From Actinomycetes bacterium (GTDB taxonomy: Bacteria; Actinomycetota; Thermoleophilia; BMS3ABIN01), in the NCBI GenBank assembly GCA_021790075.1, contig JAJYIN010000091.1:1-8047 (forward strand): a stretch of 8,047 bases of DNA, written 5' to 3'. The notes beneath the pieces are model-generated. The model did not search any database and was not told where the DNA came from. It saw only the letters and a program-made list of their open reading frames with translations. Shown piece by piece: positions 6,343 to 8,047 of this stretch. The translations under genes and the position numbers were made by a program. Numbering within the stretch: the first letter of the stretch is position 1; every line of letters starts with the position of its first letter.

Positions 6343-7578
6343 TTACAGCACCGCCCGGCGCCGGACCGATACCAGGGTGACCAGCAGCAGAATCGCCCCG
6401 ATCCCCAGCAGCGACAGCGAATCGTACCAGATGTAGAAACCGGCGCCCCGCTCCCAGGGCAGTTGATTGTAGAAATTCCCTCCAATCAGCAGGAAGGCGG
6501 CCGTTGCCATCACCTTTTCCCACAGCCGCAGCTTCCCGAAATTGAACAGGACCAGGAACACGGCCAGCTCCACCATCCCAAAACCGTTGCTGTTGGTATA
6601 GGAAAGCAAAGGGGCCAGCACCAGGAAAAAGGCAAAATCGAGGACGGCGCCGTTTTTGACATTCCTGCCTTTTTGTACTAGCCATAACGCCAGCGCCACC
6701 ACCAGCCCCAGGACCGTGTATTCGTAAACGGTCATCACCTGCGGCCCCGGCCGCAGATATGCCAGCGGTGAGTAACGGGCCAGTACTGATACCAGCGTGT
6801 GGTTCCCGGCCTGGAAGAGATCGGCTTTCTTGCCCAGCTCCACCGCGATCTCGCTGTACCAGGCGTGCTGCCAGCCGAGGAAGGCGCCCCCGTAGAAGAG
6901 GGCAGGCAGTACGAAGAGCAGCCCGGTGAAGCCGGCCAGCCATGCCAGTTCCCGGAACCGCTTCCTGAGAACGAAATACGGCACGAAGATGAGGCCGAAG
7001 GGTTTTATGAACAGGCTGAGCGCCCACAGGAGGGACAGCGGCGCCGCCCGCCCCCGGACGAAGAGCCAGGCCATGGCGATGTACATCACCAGCAGCAGGT
7101 GGTTGACCTGCCCCAAGGTCAGTTCCGCCCAGATATGGATGCCCATGATGAGGCCCGCCGCCAGTAGCAGCAGCGCGAGCCGCCCCGGGTCGGCGCTCCG
7201 GAAACCAGGAAAGACCAGGGACAGCGACAGGTAGAACCCGGTGAGCACCAGCGCCGAGGTGAACAGCCAGTAAAGCACTCCGGAAACCGCCAGGGGAAAC
7301 AGCGAAAAGGGGATGAAGTAGAGCGCGGCTGTGGGAGAGTACTTGTAGCTGTAGAACCCGTCGCGGGCCGGTTGGAATACCGGCTGCCCGGAGACGATGC
7401 GGCCGCCCGCGCGGTAGAGTACGTCGAAATCCCGCAGCCACAAGCCGCCGTTGTTGCGGCTGGTGTATTCCAACACCAGCAGGCAGGCTCCCAGGAAAAG
7501 GAAGATGCCAGCGAGAGCGAGCTTCCATCCGGCCGGAAGCCGCCGCCGGACGGCGCCAGCCAGCCCCGCTTTCCGCAA
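6343..7578 (-). CDS. GT87-like polytopic membrane glycosyltransferase (DUF2029 type)
   Basis: A 411-residue integral membrane protein with about 10-11 hydrophobic segments (first at residues 18-38, last about 382-404). It resembles GT87/DUF2029 enzymes, GT-C fold transferases such as mycobacterial PimE that move mannose from a polyprenyl-phosphate carrier onto lipid-linked glycans outside the membrane. Supporting motifs are acidic DFDVLYRAG after the first helix (D50, D52; the expected catalytic-Asp position), YKYSPTAALYFIPFSLFP (78-95), LGQVNHLLL (155-163), KPFGLIFVPYFVLRKRF (192-208) and GNHTLVSVLARYSPL (258-272), a variant of the family's GNQSL block. The start is TTG 7578. No ATG or GTG lies in frame back to the TAA at 7636-7638, and the ATG at 7586 is in another frame. 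Donor and acceptor are unknown. It may use activated mannose-type sugars related to the nucleotidyltransferase upstream, but they are not co-transcribed. Confidence 0.82.
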   Translation of the reverse strand: MRKAGLAGAVRRRLPAGWKLALAGIFLFLGACLLVLEYTSRNNGGLWLRDFDVLYRAGGRIVSGQPVFQPARDGFYSYKYSPTAALYFIPFSLFPLAVSGVLYWLFTSALVLTGFYLSLSLVFPGFRSADPGRLALLLLAAGLIMGIHIWAELTLGQVNHLLLVMYIAMAWLFVRGRAAPLSLLWALSLFIKPFGLIFVPYFVLRKRFRELAWLAGFTGLLFVLPALFYGGAFLGWQHAWYSEIAVELGKKADLFQAGNHTLVSVLARYSPLAYLRPGPQVMTVYEYTVLGLVVALALWLVQKGRNVKNGAVLDFAFFLVLAPLLSYTNSNGFGMVELAVFLVLFNFGKLRLWEKVMATAAFLLIGGNFYNQLPWERGAGFYIWYDSLSLLGIGAILLLVTLVSVRRRAVL

Positions 7579-7634
7579 ATCTTCATAAACCGCCGGATAG
7601 TTCAGGAAGCAACCCCTTGCTCGCTCGCATGCAG

Positions 7635-7663
7635 CTTATAACAAAGCAGGTGCGTTTGTTCAC
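7635..7663 (-). promoter_or_regulatory. Candidate promoter of the GT87-like gene
   Basis: Read on the minus strand, TGTTATAAG is an extended -10 (TG-N-TATAAG, five of six to consensus, hexamer at 7635-7640). GTGAAC (7658-7663) lies 17 bases upstream as a weak -35 sharing the TGA core. Transcription would start near 7628, giving a leader of about 50 bases before the TTG start. Prediction is by eye only. Confidence 0.45.
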
Positions 7664-7713
7664 CAGTACTTCCCGGCCCGCCTCTGTATCTCCTTTGCCC
7701 CACTCCGCATGAT

Positions 7714-7763
7714 ACCCAGAACCTGATGGGTCCATCCATGCGGCGGCGGATTACCCAAGGGTA
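7714..7763. promoter_or_regulatory. Cluster of short inverted repeats in the divergent intergenic region
   Basis: The region between the GT87 promoter and the rightmost gene holds three small palindromes: ACCCA/TGGGT (7714-7718 and 7727-7731), GATGG-GT-CCATC (7725-7736) and TACCC-AA-GGGTA (7752-7763). They could be operators for the divergent pair, or chance. I see no other gene or RNA in 7579-7790. Confidence 0.22.
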
Positions 7764-7790
7764 GGTCGTTCCTCCTTTTTATTTAAAGCG

Positions 7791-8047
7791 GTGGTCGGGT
7801 TTCTTCTCAGCACGTCATTGCCTTGGTATACTTGGCATTACACAGAAGCGGATGTTTCGGTAAACCCTTGGGATGCTGATTTATTCGTCACACTTTCCCT
7901 TATTGTCGCAATCTTATTAGCCCTTGCCGCCCTGCCGCCACTTCGGCTTTTTCCCAGGTCTCTTGGTAAACTTGTGATGTTGTTGGCTTCGGTTTTTTCC
8001 TTTCCTGTAACTGGTCTTCGCATCGCAATACCTGCTTCCTCGCCGAA
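7791..8047 (+). CDS. Uncharacterised small multi-pass membrane protein, 3'-truncated by the window
   Basis: This frame is open from 7713 (after a TGA at 7710) to the right edge, 335 bases without a stop, and reads as a membrane protein. A hydrophobic stretch ends in STSLPWYTWHYTE, followed by NPWDADLFVTLSLIVAILL, ALAALPPLRLF, and LGKLVMLLASVFSFPVTGLR. The layout of a first helix ending in Leu-Pro-Trp, a short polar outside loop with a Trp-Asp, then more helices resembles short four-helix hypothetical membrane proteins that I recall from actinobacteria; function unknown. The start is uncertain: the only canonical in-frame candidates are GTG 7791 and TTG 7818. GTG 7791 has no ribosome binding site, but TATTTA (7780-7785) could be a -10 of a leaderless transcript. 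Another option is ATG 7738 in a neighbouring frame, which would need a frameshift near 7760. Its base composition is visibly less GC-rich than the other genes. It is divergent from the GT87-like gene. Confidence 0.6.
   Translation, partial: MVGFLLSTSLPWYTWHYTEADVSVNPWDADLFVTLSLIVAILLALAALPPLRLFPRSLGKLVMLLASVFSFPVTGLRIAIPASSP

Noticed and set aside
6200..7528. 442-codon minus-strand frame overlapping the GT87-like gene and the secA end
   Set aside because: It is in a different frame from the clear membrane protein, has Arg/Gly/Ala-rich shadow composition and runs into the secA 3' end. The GT87 motifs are all in the other frame.
7372..7641. 89-codon plus-strand frame across the GT87 5' end
   Set aside because: Antisense to the first codons of the membrane glycosyltransferase, with shadow composition (Ala, Glu, Pro) and no recognisable family.
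7865..7872. CCCTTGGG echo of CCCAAGGG at 7754-7761 as a second operator
   Set aside because: It lies inside the predicted coding frame (Asn-Pro-Trp codons) and the match is too short to support a shared binding site.
7838..8023. 61-codon minus-strand frame at the right edge
   Set aside because: No ribosome binding site or domain; the plus-strand frame over the same bases has coherent membrane-protein structure.

Overview
The window is a GC-rich, gene-dense bacterial chromosome segment. It carries five tightly packed plus-strand genes, one convergent minus-strand gene, and a divergent plus-strand gene that runs off the right edge. High GC, a GTG start, a likely TTG start, a long-form ribosome hibernation factor, a GT87-type membrane glycosyltransferase and a short 'LPW' membrane protein together suggest a deep-branching actinobacterium (Thermoleophilia, Rubrobacteria, Coriobacteriia or a relative). 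This is inference; no rRNA or other phylogenetic marker is present to fix the taxon.

Left part (2-2947). The 3' portion of a methylthioribose-1-phosphate isomerase gene (mtnA, methionine salvage) abuts, with zero intergenic bases, a GTG-started sugar-1-phosphate nucleotidyltransferase that has a left-handed beta-helix tail. An 87-base gap containing a possible dispersed-repeat fragment follows, then a ComF-type zinc-ribbon/phosphoribosyltransferase gene.

Middle part (2948-6288). A long-form hibernation promoting factor gene (hpf) with a strong ribosome binding site is followed by secA, the preprotein translocase ATPase, complete with its C-terminal zinc-binding tail. The comF-hpf-secA order is a known conserved neighbourhood in Gram-positive lineages. 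The 125-base hpf-secA gap is the most unusual non-coding stretch. Six copies of a GGAAC / GTTTCC element lie in alternating orientation, giving two 14-base sites that fit the Gram-positive LexA (SOS) box, inside a 27-base direct repeat. Just before secA is an AT-rich promoter so close to the ATG that the transcript would have almost no leader.

Right part (6289-8047). A GT87-like polytopic membrane glycosyltransferase lies convergent to secA and has its own extended -10 promoter. Beyond it, a divergent frame stays open from 7713 to the window end and encodes a short hydrophobic protein with an early Leu-Pro-Trp motif. It has no ATG start and was probably missed because it is truncated by the window. 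I see no tRNA, rRNA, CRISPR array, insertion sequence or prophage gene. Overall this is housekeeping DNA with an unusual intergenic element and one uncharacterised membrane protein; I do not see a convincing new multi-gene system.
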